This document shows, one piece after another, positions 34,135-46,370 of a stretch of 64,000 bases of DNA. Source of the DNA: Viola odorata (taxonomy: Eukaryota > Streptophyta > Magnoliopsida > Malpighiales > Violaceae); assembly GCA_963691705.1 (NCBI GenBank), contig OY829539.1, forward strand, positions 39,751,656 through 39,815,655, written 5' to 3'. The position numbers and the translations under genes were made by a program. The notes beneath the pieces were generated by a model. It worked only from the letters and a program-made list of their open reading frames with translations. It made no database searches and was not told the origin of the DNA. Each line of letters opens with the position of its first letter. Positions within the stretch are counted from its first letter, which is position 1.

Positions 34135-36680
34135 GACGGGTTCGACATCCCAGTCAGAACCTCTCCTTGCCCCAATGAAGCCAAACTCATTGGCCCGGTT
34201 CAAAGGCATTAGGCTCATTGCCTTTGTTGCACTTGATTGTCTCGCATTCATTCATGCCTTATATATTCTTGCGCACTTGTTCATGAAGTTTTCTCACCTC
34301 GCCTGCCTTACCATCTACACATTTGAAAGAACTCATGGACAAAGGTAAGAGGTCAAGAGGGGTAAAGGGTTTGAACCCGTAGACCACCTCAAAAGGAGAA
34401 AAACCAACTGACGAGTGATAAGCATTATTGTACCCAAATTCAGCAAAAGCAAGACAATCTTCCACTTAATTCTTTAGCAATTAAGACCTGAAGTAGAGAC
34501 CCTAAGGTCCTATTCACCACCTCGGTTTTCCCATCCGTTTGAGGGTGGCAAGTGGTGGAGAAGAGGAGCTTAATGCCTAACTTCGCCCACAATGTTCTCC
34601 AAAAGTGACTTAGAAATTTTGTATCTCGATCACTTACTATACTTTTGGGCATGCCATGAATGCACACAACATGTTAAAAAAACAAATGTGAAATATGTCT
34701 TAGAGCATGGTATAAAATGTGCCATTTTAGAAAATCTAACAACCACAACAAAAATTGAATCATTACCATGCCGAGATCCAGGCAGTCCTAACACGAACTC
34801 CATGGACAAGTCTAGCCACGAGTGTTAGCTCACGGGAAGGAGCATATGGACCGCATGATGCATTGACCTAGATTTAGCTTGTTTACATACAATGCAACAA
34901 TTCACAATCTTAACAACGTCATTTTGCACCGTGGCTAAGATTTTAGAGCATGCAATGTCTTAGTGATGCCAAAATGTGCAGGCAAATCTCCGCAATGAGC
35001 TTCCAAAATAAGCAATTCTCTAATGCTAGAGCATGGAATGCAAAGCCTGTCATACTTGAAAAAAAAACTATCACGGCGAAAGAAATGAAGGTGAGGTCCA
35101 CGGGTGCATGTAACATATATATCACAAAAATCCTCATCTTTTTCATAGAGTGCAATGAGATGTGAAAACCCAAAAAAAATTACGTTTAAGGAATTTAAGA
35201 GAGCGTACCTTTGTGAAAGCGCGTCGGCAACGACGTTCTCCTTGCCTTACTTGTACTTTATCGCGTATGGAAATGTCTCTATGAACTCCATCCACTTTGC
35301 TTGTCCTTGAAGGAATTTCAAAGACAAGTGATACGTGTGGATGATGAATTGTACGGGTAGAAGGTAGTGCTCCCATACCATGAGTGATCTCACCAAAGCA
35401 TACAACTCTTAGTCATATGTGCAGTAGTTGAGCTGCGGGCCACTCAACTTCTCGCTAAAGTAGGCAATCGATCGTCCTTCTTGTGTCAAAATAGCTCCAA
35501 TACCAATGCCACTTGCATCATATTCTAACTCAAATGCTTGGGTGAAGTTGGGAAGGGCCAATACCGGTGAGCTCATAAGCCTTTCCTTCAACTCATTGAA
35601 AGCCATGTTCTTTTTGGTGAGTTCATTCAATTGTGTGACAATGGATGAGAAATTTGGGACAAACAATAGAAGCTTGCTAATCCATGGAAGGACCACACCT
35701 CACTAGCATTTTTATGGTTAGGCCACTCCCTAATTGCTTTCACCTTCTCATAATCAACTTGCACTCCTTCGGTGCTCACTACAAAACTAAGAAAATGCAC
35801 ACGGTCCAAGCAAAATTTACACTTAGCCAATTTAGCATACAATTTGTGTGTGCGTAAGGTGTCAAGAATCGTGTGCAAGTGCAAAACATGATCTTTAAGT
35901 GTGGTACTATACACAAGAATGTCATCAAAATACAAAATAATATATTTTTCAATAAATTCCCTCAACAAAAAATTCATTAATCTCATAAAGGTACTTAGAG
36001 CATTGGATAGAGCGAATGGCATTACTAATCATTCACACAAACCATATTTTATTTTGAATGGCGTCTTCCACTCATCACCTTCAAACATCCTTATTTTGTG
36101 GTAGCCACTCATGAGGTCTATCTTGGAGTACACTCGGTTCCCACTCAATTCATCTAGCATGTCATCTAGGCGCGAAATTGGAAGTCTACAACGCACGGTG
36201 ATTTTATTGATGGCGCGGTAGTCCACACACATGCGCCAAGACCCATCTTTCTTTGGCACTAATAAAATAGGCACGACACAAGGTGACATGCTTTTCCTTA
36301 TGAACCCTTTGCTCAATAGCTCATCAACCTTCCTTTGTAGTTCTTTGGTCTCCTCGGGGTTGCATCGGTATGCTGGCTGGTTTGGTAGGGTTGCGCCGGG
36401 AATTAGATCTATCTTATGTTTAATGCCGCGTGTGGGAGGTAAGGCCATCGACATCTCAGAGGGGAAGACATCATTGTATTCCTACAAAAGCTCAACAATT
36501 TGATTGGGTAGGGAAGAAGGGAGGTTAGTAGAAATATTTAGACAATGTGACTTGTACCGAAGTACAATACACAACTTATTCGCGAGGAGTGCATGCCTCA
36601 CATCCTTTCCTCTCATCATTACACTCAAGTTTTTAGCCTCACCCTCTCTACCATGCTTGCTTTTGTCATGGCGTGTGTTC
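34135..36680 (-). pseudogene. Minus-strand Gypsy RT, RNase H and integrase
   Basis: Reverse transcriptase, right to left: [51 protein letters not shown] and the catalytic block YFDDILVYS near 35911-35937. RNase H follows, with the first catalytic Asp in LEYDASGIGIGAILTQEGRS and then FSEKLSGPQLNY. The integrase zinc finger (about 34850-35060) is badly decayed. The integrase core is recognisable: [13 protein letters not shown] and [19 protein letters not shown] at 34440-34667, then [23 protein letters not shown] at 34259-34465. Multiple frameshifts and stops separate these blocks, so no protein is made. Confidence 0.88.
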
Positions 36681-38040
36681 GGTTGTTGCAGCAGTAAAAA
36701 ATAATAATAAAATCTATTGCCTAATGCACAATATAAATTACGTATAGTGGTAACATGGTCGAACTTAGGGACTAGGGCAAGACGCTTACTTCAGCATATG
36801 ACAGGGAATATCAAACCGAGAAAGTAACCAAGGGGGGTTTTGAGAGAGTGTTTGATTAACTACTGAATAAACAGAATAAAATAGAGTAAATAAAAGGTAT
36901 GAAATCGATGAGGGAAAGATGCCTAGTAAAGATCTATCTCTAGTTGCATTGCGGTTAGTTGGTCATTGGTGCAAGGATATTCCATTCCTAATTTATAGGT
37001 GTGCTATGGGGTCCCGGTACGTTTAGGTCCCCTACTTTCCTTCGTAAGAGAAGCTACTCCAAGGTACGTTTATGGAATAACCTTGACAATCCATCATCCT
37101 CCAAGGTACGTTTATGGAGACAATAGTCAGATGCCCATGAATAGAAGGAAAGACACACCTAGCGCGAGATACTCACTACGTTCGAGGCACTACCCTAATT
37201 GGTTATTTACCCTAGTCAGATTGGACCAGTGACCTGATGAATCTGATCTAGTTGCCTACTCTACCATATAGCCTCACGTTAGTTATTAATACATAGATGG
37301 CGGCAATTACCTAGGTTCAATTATTAGTTGGCCGAACCTTTAACCGTTCCTAGATAAATTGACAAGCAATTGATAAACAAGCAAATATAAACATAGGAAT
37401 TTATTAAACTCAGTTCGACCTCCCAACTCACCTGAGCAACCTTTGATGACCGTTACTAAGAAAGGGGGATTTAGCTACTCATACTGGAAATTAAATAAAC
37501 AAAATAATTAAAGAAAAATTGCATAAAGGAGAAAGGAGGAAAACGTCGTAAATTGCAACTTAATACCGGCCGAAGCTAAGGCTCCGGGTTTATTACAAAC
37601 AGGAAAGGCACCAGAGGCGGAAGTATGGAATGACTAAATCAGAGAGGGAAGAAGTTCTTCTAAAACCCTAATTTACTAAAGTACATATAGTAAATAAAAA
37701 ATAGAATCCTAAGTCTAATAGAAGTAGTTTTTTCATAATTACAAGCTGGAGACACGGAAGGGAAGTACGAAAATCTATCGAATTTATTAGATTTTCCTTT
37801 TCAGATAATTTCTTTTTCTGTCGTAGGCTCCTCGGTATCTATGAACATTCAGCTGCGAGGCCTCGACGCTCAATGTCCTTCAGAATCTGGCCAAAAATAT
37901 GTATTTCCATAAATTCTCCTCTCCATGTCCATATCTGCAAAAAGGAAGGGAACAAGTGCAAATCAGAAACATCAAATTCAAAAGTGGACCAGAAATGGAG
38001 AGGAAAATACGCATAAAATACACACTATTATCGTGTATTT
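36681..38040 (-). mobile_element. 1.36-kb insertion, also present inverted near 62.7 kb
   Basis: This interrupts the pol spacer/RT linker of the minus-strand Gypsy. Its minus strand matches the plus strand of 62720 to about 63660 over nearly 1 kb, with small indels. No coding sequence is found. Flanking ACACG 5-mers on both sides (near 36676 and 38033) could be a target duplication. It is probably an LTR or a short terminal-repeat element, but the ends are not proven. Confidence 0.5.
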
Positions 38041-38634
38041 TTATCCTTTCTCTCTCTTTTCTTTTCGTCCACTTTTTGTTCACTCACACTCGGCTTGCCA
38101 TGCTCAATCTTTTCATGGCGGCTTTTGAGCTCACTACTTACTTTTTTCTCCCCACTCTTCTCTCTCATTTTTCTCATCAAATGAAATTCCTCACTTGCTT
38201 TCTCCACGTACCTTTGGTCATCTCGGACTTGTGCGGGTGAAAGAGGTGGAATGTTGTTCTTTCCACGGCGAGTCAAGTGAATTTTATTGCTGCGACCGTC
38301 GTGCATCACATGGCGATAAACTGCCACGGTCGGCCTAGCAAGAGGTGACTTGCATCCATCAGGGCCACATCAGAGAGTCATTCATCGTCATATCCTCTCA
38401 TTTTGAAAGCAACTAACACTTTCTCTTCAACCTTTACTCCGCCCTCATCATTAAACCAATAGAAAGAATAGGGCTTCGGGTAAGGTGAGGTTGGAAAGTT
38501 GAGCTTATGAACCAAAAGGTGGCCTGCGGCATCCACCACACTTCCATTATCAATAATGAGTGACGCTAGCTTACCTTGAATCTCACACCTCGAATGGAAA
38601 AGGTTTTCTCTTTTTTCTTCACAACCAGCCTTAC
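38041..38634 (-). pseudogene. Minus-strand Gypsy protease region
   Basis: The retroviral-type aspartic protease motif appears as LIIDNGS (usual DSGS; Ser to Asn), followed by DASHLLLGRPW and, after a frameshift near 38325, DGRSNKIHLTRRGKNNIPPL and a charged spacer. It is cut at its N-terminal side by the Tat element (38635), beyond which gag continues at 54780. Confidence 0.75.
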
Positions 38635-38859
38635 TGATAACAATCAAGACAATCCCAAGGACATTGCTGTAATTATGACCCCTACCGAGACCGGAATCTT
38701 ATAAGCCTATCGGACATCTAAGCTATCGCTACTAAACCGTGAGGTATTTTCTGGGATGGTCGACATCAGCGGGGGGGAGGACTCACGCATCTCTGGACGC
38801 ACGGCATCATCCCATCCCAGGGGACCCATGGAGTTATCGCCCCCGACATCATCATGGGT

Positions 38860-38975
38860 ATCGCCCCCGGTACCCTCCTCAGGTATCGCCCATGACGACA
38901 CCTCAGGCATCGCCCATGACGTCACCTCAGGTATCGCCCATGACGTCATCCCCAGATATCGCCCATGATGTCATC
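38860..38975 (+). promoter_or_regulatory. TATCGCCCATGACGTCA repeat array in U3
   Basis: About four 23-24-bp units contain TATCGCCCATGACGTCA or close variants. TGACG/TGACGTCA is the core bound by plant TGA-type bZIP factors (as-1-like). The array lies 60-170 bp upstream of the TATA box, where enhancer elements are expected. Confidence 0.65.
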
Positions 38976-39031
38976 CAGAGCGGTATCTCCCCTGGATATC
39001 GCTCTCTCCCCGGATATCGCCCCCAGCGGCC

Positions 39032-39039
39032 TATAAATA
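39032..39039 (+). promoter_or_regulatory. TATA box in the Tat 5' LTR
   Basis: TATAAATA follows GCGGCC and is conserved in the 3' LTR. Confidence 0.7.
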
Positions 39040-39248
39040 TTCTCTCATTTTAAAACATCAAGTAAGCCGGAAAAAACTGCCTACCAGACCCTCTGTTATT
39101 TTTGAACTGCTTACTGACTTAAGCATCGGAGTGTCTACGCCGGAGTCCCCCCTCCAGCGCTTTGCAGGTGGATTCGACGTCATCTACAACGCCTCCGACC
39201 AACAGTAGGCATCGTCCCGATCATCTCGAAGGTCGAATCTTATCAAAT

Positions 39249-39266
39249 TGGTGCTTTCATTGAGAG
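39249..39266 (+). promoter_or_regulatory. Probable primer-binding site
   Basis: TGGTGCTTTCATTGAGAG begins three bases after the 5' LTR. The leading TGG would pair with a tRNA CCA end. I recall similar sequences after LTRs of other plant Tat elements but cannot name the tRNA. Confidence 0.5.
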
Positions 39267-39325
39267 GCTTGGTACATTAAGTGAGCGTCCTTAATAACCA
39301 AGCTCTATTTTACCCAGAGATCGGA

Positions 39326-42300
39326 ATGATCATGACTTCTGAATCGGAGCCGATGCAACCCTCATCCTCTAGTCTTCCTTTTTCGATTTGTAGATAGTTA
39401 TTCCCTTTTGCTACTGCTGATCTTTCTGTGACAGCGCAACAAATCAGTTCAGAATCCCCGGATCTGTTGACCAGGTCGGCAGGGGGAACCCTCTCCTCGC
39501 AAACAACCGTTTCGTTATCCCAGATGGCAGGATCTAGCTTTTCTACTCCTCCTCCAAGGGGATTTGTGTTAAAAAGTATAGAACACCCTTTTGCGAGTGA
39601 AATAGCGACCCTTCGTTCTCGGTTGGACTATTTGACTGAAATGGCTGCCAGAATCACACCTGAGATTTCTGGATCGAGTGTCCCTCCCCGTGTCATGTTC
39701 ACGCCGTCTATTGTCACTGAGCGGCCCTTGTCACTGTTGTTACAGGGAAACCTCCAGTTAACTTTACCTACAACAGACCCCCCGATCAATTTTGTGTAAC
39801 TCACTCAAGGACGAGTAGAACCTTATGTGCCGCAGGTACCACAAGGTCCCATCCCTCAGGAGGATCGACACCTCGAGGGGGTCAGGAACCGTTGGGACGG
39901 TCGAAGAGAAGGAGCGAATAGAGATTTCTCTCCTGAGTACAAGGAGAGATCCAGTAGCAGAAGACGTAGAACTCGTTCGCCTAGGAGCCGCAACCGGTCT
40001 CCTAGGCGACATCTTACACCTGAACCGCGAGACCAACGATGTCACGTGGAAATATCTCCCCTGCGCTAGGCGTGTGAAATCCTTGATGACACATCGGGTC
40101 ATCCATTTAGCCGTCGGATAAGACGCCATAAGGTCAGTCGACATGTGAAACTTCCCACTGAGACTTATGACGGCACCAGAGATCCCATTTCCCACGTCAA
40201 TAAGGTGAAGGATTTCGTTCAATTTCAGACTCACAGTGATGCGGCGTTGTGCCAAATATTTTTTATGACATTATCAGGAGTTGCGCGTCTCTGGTTCGAG
40301 GGCCTTCCGAGCGGATCTATTAGCAATTTTGCACAATTGGAATCCAAGTTCCGGAGCAGATTTAGTACTGCGATTCCAATCAGGAAATCCGCCGTCGCGT
40401 TATTTGACATACGTCGAATGCCTCAAGAAACTTTGAAGGACTTTCTTAGTCGATTTGATCTGGAAATGTCACTAACGTCGGGCGTTACCATTGATTTCGC
40501 TATAGAAGCCCTGAAAAGGAACTGCCGTTATGGTAAATTGAAAGATGCACTGATGGTGAACCCTCCAACGACTTTAGACGCATTAAGACTCAAAGCCCAT
40601 AATTACGCGAAAATGGAAGAAGAGGAAAACAGAGATAGAACCTATAACATGCCGCCTGAGACACCTCTGATTCCTAACGCTCCTACAATTACCATTCCTG
40701 ATGACCGCCTCGCCGACGATTATGCTCGGCGGAAAGATCATATTCCCAAGACCTCCAGTGGGCGGAAAGGTAATACTTCGAAGGTAAAGCCTGGTGGTTT
40801 CCCTAATCGGCGTCAAGGAGATCCTTCTAAAGGTCGGATGTACGACCCTGATTTCCCTTCCTTTAATATACCAAGGGCGGAGATTTTAGCGATAGTGGAG
40901 CAGCGAAACCTTCCCATCCGTTACCCTGCGCCTATGAAGCCCGGAGTGCTTCTAGGGAAAAGAGAAAATGCTTATTGCAAATTCCACAAAGCCAGGGGGC
41001 ATTCTACAGAAGTATGCAGAGAATTAAAATCAGCAATAGAACGTTTGGTGGAAGAAGGTTACTTGGGAGAATTCGCAGCCAAAGTAAGAGAAGACGCCAG
41101 AAATAATCCCACGAAAAGGATAGCAGACGACCGACGACTACCCCTTCGCGCCCCACAGAAGGATAATACTCCCGAAGGGAGAGGTGAAGAAGCTTTCACG
41201 GTAGATGACGAGGACTTCCCTATGATTAACATCATAGCGGGAGGGACTCCTTATATAGACGAAGCAGAGCCACTAACGACCGCGTTAGGAGAAAAATGCA
41301 AACGAGATGACATGGTAAAGAAAGGTGAAGCAATAAGCATCCTGGATCGCATGATATTATCCTTCTCAGAAGAGGACGAAAAGGGAGTTGCCTATCCGTA
41401 TAATGACGCATTGGTGGTTACGCCCATCATTGCCAATCACGGAGTCAGAAGAACTCTTATAGATAACGGGAGGGCAGTGAACCTCTTCTCGTTAGAAACG
41501 TACAATCTCATGAAATGACCCGACAACGAGTTAGCACCTTGTAAGAAACCCATAATTGGAGTGGAAAAGGTCCCAATCCCTGTCACAGGGATCACTACTC
41601 TGCCCGTGTACTTCAAAGAAGACACCTCCAAGTGATCAGAGGATCTGTTATTCCTTGTCGTAGACTTAAACTTGCCCTACAATGTCATACTCGGATGACC
41701 TTTTCTCAACCGCTTTGGAGCGGTGATATCTCAGAAGCACCTGAAGATGAAATACCCCTCCTGGGACGGAGTGGTATCGATAAAGGGCAACCAAAAACTG
41801 GCAGCAGAATGTTACCTGCTCATGACTCAAAAGAGTTGCGATAGGTATGTATGTATAACAGCGGACCCATATGAACAGGGTGATGAGAAGTGCGCTCAAC
41901 CTCTGGACAAAATGGTGCCCGTACCGGTGATAGGCATAGAGGAGGCGAGCTTTCTAGTCAGCGAAAAGCTCAGTCCAGAGGAAAGCCTTTAATTGGCCCG
42001 GTTATTGAACAAATATCAAAGAGAGTTCGCATGGAAACCCGCAGACATGCCGGGTATATCGCGCAAAGTAGCCGAACATCGTCTCAACGCTGACCCTAGC
42101 ATCAGGCCGGTCCAGCAAAAGCGACGCGCGTTTTCTACGGAAAAAGCTTTAGCCGTTGATAAAGAAGTGGCGAAACTCCTTGATGCAGGGTTCATCCACG
42201 AAGTTCAATACCCTACGTGGTTAGCCAACCCAGTTCTCATTCCTAAGTCCAACGAAGATTGGCGCATGTGTATTGACTTTACCGATTTAAACGATGCTTG

Positions 42301-45205
42301 CCATACGGATTGCTACCCGCTTCCCCGAATTGACCAACTAGTCGATCAGACTTCCGGGTATGCATACTTAAGCTCACTTGATGCTAACTCCGGATACCAC
42401 CAAATTCCCATGGCCGTTGAAGATGAAGAAAAGACTGCCTTCATCACTCCTAAGGCCACTTACTGTTATACGGCGATGCCGTTCGGGCTAAAAAATGCAG
42501 GGGCGACGTTCCAACGTATGGCAAACAGAATATTCAAAAAGCAGATAGGAAGGAATGTGGAAGCATACGTTGATGATATATTGGTAAAGAGCGCGAACTT
42601 TCAGGATCACCTGCAGGATCTGCAGGAAGTCTTTGATGTGATGAAAAGGCACCGCATGAAGCTGAACCCCCGAAAATGCATGTTTGCGTTTCAAACGGGG
42701 AAATTCCTGGGCTACGTAGTCAGCCGAAAAGGAATCCAACCTAACCCCTCAAAGATTAAAGCCATACAAGACATTATATCTCCAAGAACCGTTAAGGAGG
42801 TACAAAGGCTGACAGGGCGCGTTATCGCTTTAGGGCGATTTATTTCCAAACAAGGCGAGAAGTGCCTCCCTTTCTTCAAAGTCATACGCAAGAAAGCACT
42901 GTTCGGGTGGACCCCGGAATGTGAAGAGGCATTCATTAGCCTAAAAGATTACCTATCGTCTGACCTACTGTTGACCAGGCCGGAACCGGGTGATAATTTA
43001 TATCTATACCTTGGCGCTGCCGATGAAGTGGTTAGTGCCGTCCTCGTTCGCGACGATAGCCACACGCACCGCCCTGTGTATTTTGTAAGTCACGTTCTGA
43101 AAGATGCGGAGCTACGATACGCCTGAATCGAGAAAATAGCGTTTGCACTGATACAAGCTACTCGAAAAATGGGTAGATACTTCCAGTCCTACCCCGTTAT
43201 CGTGCTTACAGACCAACCTCTAAAGAGAATATTTTGAAAGCCTGAGTCCTCAGGAAGAATGTTAATCTGGGCCCTCGAACTCGAGCAATACGGGCAGAGG
43301 TATCAGTCCCGGCCATCCGTGAAGGCTCAAATCCTGGCGGATTTTATAGCGGAATGCACCTTTACAGAAGATCTGTTAACAGATGTACCCGAAGAGGAAT
43401 AGGGCGACGTGGATCTCCCGTTCCCGGAAACTTATACGGACCTCTGGATCATTCATGTAGATGGAGCTAAAAACCAAGAATTGGCTGGAGTAGGAATCTT
43501 CATAAATGGGCCGCACGATATGCGAATACAATACGCCATCCGGATCCTACAACAATTATCCAATAATGCGGTGGAATACGAGGCGTTGCTAGTCGGGCTC
43601 AGGATAGGGAGAAGCCTTTCTTCCAAAGGTAGGCACGACACCGGAAGAACAGGAGACCTGCGTCTAAAAATGTGTGGTGACTCTAAACTAGTAATCGATC
43701 AGGTCTTGGGGCGCTCTCAGGCTCGGGAGCCCATCATGGTCCAGTACCTCTCCAAGGTAATGTGAGAGCTGTTGGAGATAAAGAAAGAAGGCATGCAAGT
43801 CAGCTTTGAGCACATTCCCCGAGAGGACAACGCTGAAGCTGATAGTCTCGCCAAGCTGGCAGCAAACCCGGAAGCGTCCATACCCGAAGGGGTGTATTAC
43901 CGTGAGTTATTTGTACCTTCTTTCATGGAAGAGCAAGCGTCTCTGTGTGTGGAAGAACTGGAGGATGACTGGCGGGTTCCTGTAATCAAATACTTGAAAT
44001 ATGAAGAACTACCTGTGGATATCGCTGAAAAGAAAAGGGTGCTGAAACAGGCAGCTCGCTGAACGTACTATGATGGGGACTTGGTTCGGAGATGTTTTTC
44101 TCACCTAGCCGCCAAATGTATAACGGAGCAAGAAGGTCTTCACACCCTACGCGAAATTCACGAAGGGGTGTGCGGTATGCACGTGTCGGCTGGCACCCTG
44201 GCTGCACAAGTTTTCAGATCTGGATTCTACTGGCCCACCATCCGGAGAGATTGCCACAACTATGTACAGACTTGCCCGAAATGTCAAGAGTTCTCTAAAA
44301 TTTCTCGACGTCCCGCCACCAAAATATCTGAGATTATCGCTCCTTGCCCTTTTGCTAAATGGGGGATCGATATCCTGGGCCCGTTTCCAAAGGCAAGGTC
44401 TCAACTAAAATTTGTAATAGTGGCAGTGGACTACTTTATGAAGTGGGCAGAAGCTGAAGCGGTCGCCAACTTCACGGCAGAAAAAACTTGGCGTTTCTTC
44501 AAACACCAAGTCATCATGAGGTTTGGCGTACCCCGTATCCTAGTCAGCGATAACGGAACACAGTTCACCAACTAATTCTTCAAAGACCAGTGCTCGGAAT
44601 TTGGGATTGAACAGCGATTCTCTTCCGTGGCTCACCCGCAAACCAATGGACAGGCGGAAGTGACCAACCGGAGCATCCTCTGCGGCATTAAGAAAAACCT
44701 GGAGGGGTATAAAAAGAAGTGGGCTGATGAGTTGCCATACGTGATGTGGGCGTATCGCATGACCGTTAAAACCAGTACTGGAGAAACACCTTTCGCATTG
44801 GCCTTCGGGACCAAAGCTGTTACGTCGGTAGAAATCGGTACCATGAGCCTGCGAGTGGCTCACTTTCGAGAAGAGCTGAATGAGGAAAGGTTACGAGCTA
44901 ACCTTGACGCGTTACCGGAGGTCCGAGAAGAAACCCTCCTGAAAACGCAACATTACAAGCGAAAGATGGCCCGTTATCATAACAGGCGCGTCAAAGAATG
45001 ATTGTTAAAGGCAGGCGACTTGGTGCTTAGAGACAAGCGAGCGACTGGTCAACGTGTAGGGAAGCTTAGTACAAACTGGGATGGGCCGTATCGCGTTACC
45101 CGCGTTATCGAAAAAGGAGCCTATCATCTGGAGACACTCGATGGTACTCCCTTATCTAACTCTTGGAACATCGCTTGTTTGAAATTATATTATCCTAGAA
45201 GTTGA
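39326..45205 (+). pseudogene. Tat gag-pol, one frame of 1960 codons with 14 internal stops
   Basis: From ATG 39326 to TGA 45203-45205 the whole polyprotein stays in one frame. Order: N-terminal gag with an Arg/Ser-rich stretch (about 190-250), retrotransposon gag domain (about 275-430), a zinc-knuckle-like CKFHKARGHSTEVC (about 550), protease with LIDNG (about 712), RT with MCIDFTDLNDAC, SSLDANSGYHQ and YVDDILVKS (about 1080), a first RNase H (LGAADEVVSAVLV), a second archaeal-type RNase H (HVDGAKN, EYEA, GDSKL, NAEADSLAKL), and integrase (zinc finger to CPKCQ, WGIDILGPFP, LVSDNGTQF, HPQTNGQAEVTNRS). Internal stops are at 39395, 39797, 40067, 41516, 41633, 41696, 41990, 43124, 43235, 43400, 43763, 44060, 44573 and 44999; eight are TGA. 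No frameshift was found. Confidence 0.93.
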
Positions 45206-45295
45206 TTTTATCTGCACCTTTGACTGATGCCAACCCTAACCTTAGCTAACGCTCGGTGAGAGAGCATTCTTGGGTGTTTGTGGTTGCTTTTGTGC

Positions 45296-45775
45296 AGATA
45301 AAAAAGGGGGATCCTGGGAGTGAAAAGTCCTATCCTTGTGATGGCCGGTCCTGATTAGACGACTCACTAAGTGAGGGCACGACCCAGCATGCCTTGAACT
45401 AGCGTTGGGATTGAAAGATCCCTAGCGCTCCCGGGAGTGAAAAGTCCTATCCTTATGATGGCCGGTCCTGATCAGATGGCTCACTAAGTGAGGGCACTAC
45501 CCGGAATCCTTGGGAGTGAAAAGTCCTTTTCTTGTACTGACTGTTCTCGTGGAGACGACCCATCAAGACAAGGCACGCCCCAAGGAAATAGTAACTCCGT
45601 GCTAGAAACGAAAAGCCCTACCTTAGTGACCGGACTAGTGTAGTCGGTTCATCAAGTGAGGGCATGATTCTAGACGCGAGGACAACGCCTGAAGGTGAAA
45701 AGTCCTATCCTTGTGACGGTCTGTCCTGATCCGATGGCTCACTAAGATGAGGCACTTTCTAGGCCGATCGTGGAA
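45296..45775 (+). repeat. Degenerate tandem repeat downstream of pol
   Basis: About five units of 80-120 bp share GGGAGTGAAAAGTCCTATCC, GGCCGGTCCTGAT and CACTAAGTGAGGGCA, starting near 45316, 45433, 45512, 45604 and 45691. A purine tract AAAAAAGGGGGATCC precedes them. Tandem repeats in the 3' untranslated part of Tat elements are known in relatives such as Ogre and are a source of satellites. Confidence 0.8.
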
Positions 45776-45779
45776 AAAT

Positions 45780-46370
45780 GGAAACGCAAAGAATCACGAA
45801 ATCTCAACTAGTAGCTAGATGTGTAATCCCTAGCGAAGTACAGAGCTGATAGAAAAAGCGATTTACGCGGTTTCCGTACTAACGCCCTATGACGGCAGTG
45901 GAAAGGCTCCTACGGGTAATTACTGTCTCTTGTAACCCGTTATGCTACTAATGGTTTACAATTAGAAATGTGCAGAATACTTTTCAAGCAGCGGAAAGAT
46001 TGACGATCACGTAAGAGGCGATATTATGAGGCTCGCCGGGAAAACCAACCCGATACTGACCTCAGTGATTTCTGTTGATGAAACACTAGGAGCCTGCTCG
46101 AGAAAGTAAACACATTATGTTATCGAGGCGACAATGGCGCCAAGGGAGTTTTAAAAGGTGAAAACTAAAGGAAAGGAAAGACAGCGATAAGGATATAAAT
46201 TGTTTGAACATATGAAAATGCCTTTGAAGGGTCACAAGTTTTAAGGCCAAAACAATAACACCACGGAGACAAAAAACGAAAAGCCTGGCAACTCCCGATA
46301 GCTACGGAAGAGGCGGAGAAGCGTTAGGATGCGTCAGCCCTCGGGGTTCCTCCGTTTCCAACCCTCTGCC
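45780..46370. other. Non-coding stretch between repeats and antisense genes
   Basis: No open gene. It would contain the 3' UTR of the antisense gene ending at 46371. Confidence 0.4.

Larger units (their letters stand above)
38635..39245 (+). repeat. 5' LTR of the Tat-type element
   Basis: 611 bp, TGATAACAATC to CTTATCA. It carries a TGACGTCA-type repeat array (about 38876-38975) upstream of a TATA box at 39032-39039. It is exactly 24 bp longer than the 3' LTR, one array unit. Confidence 0.93.
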
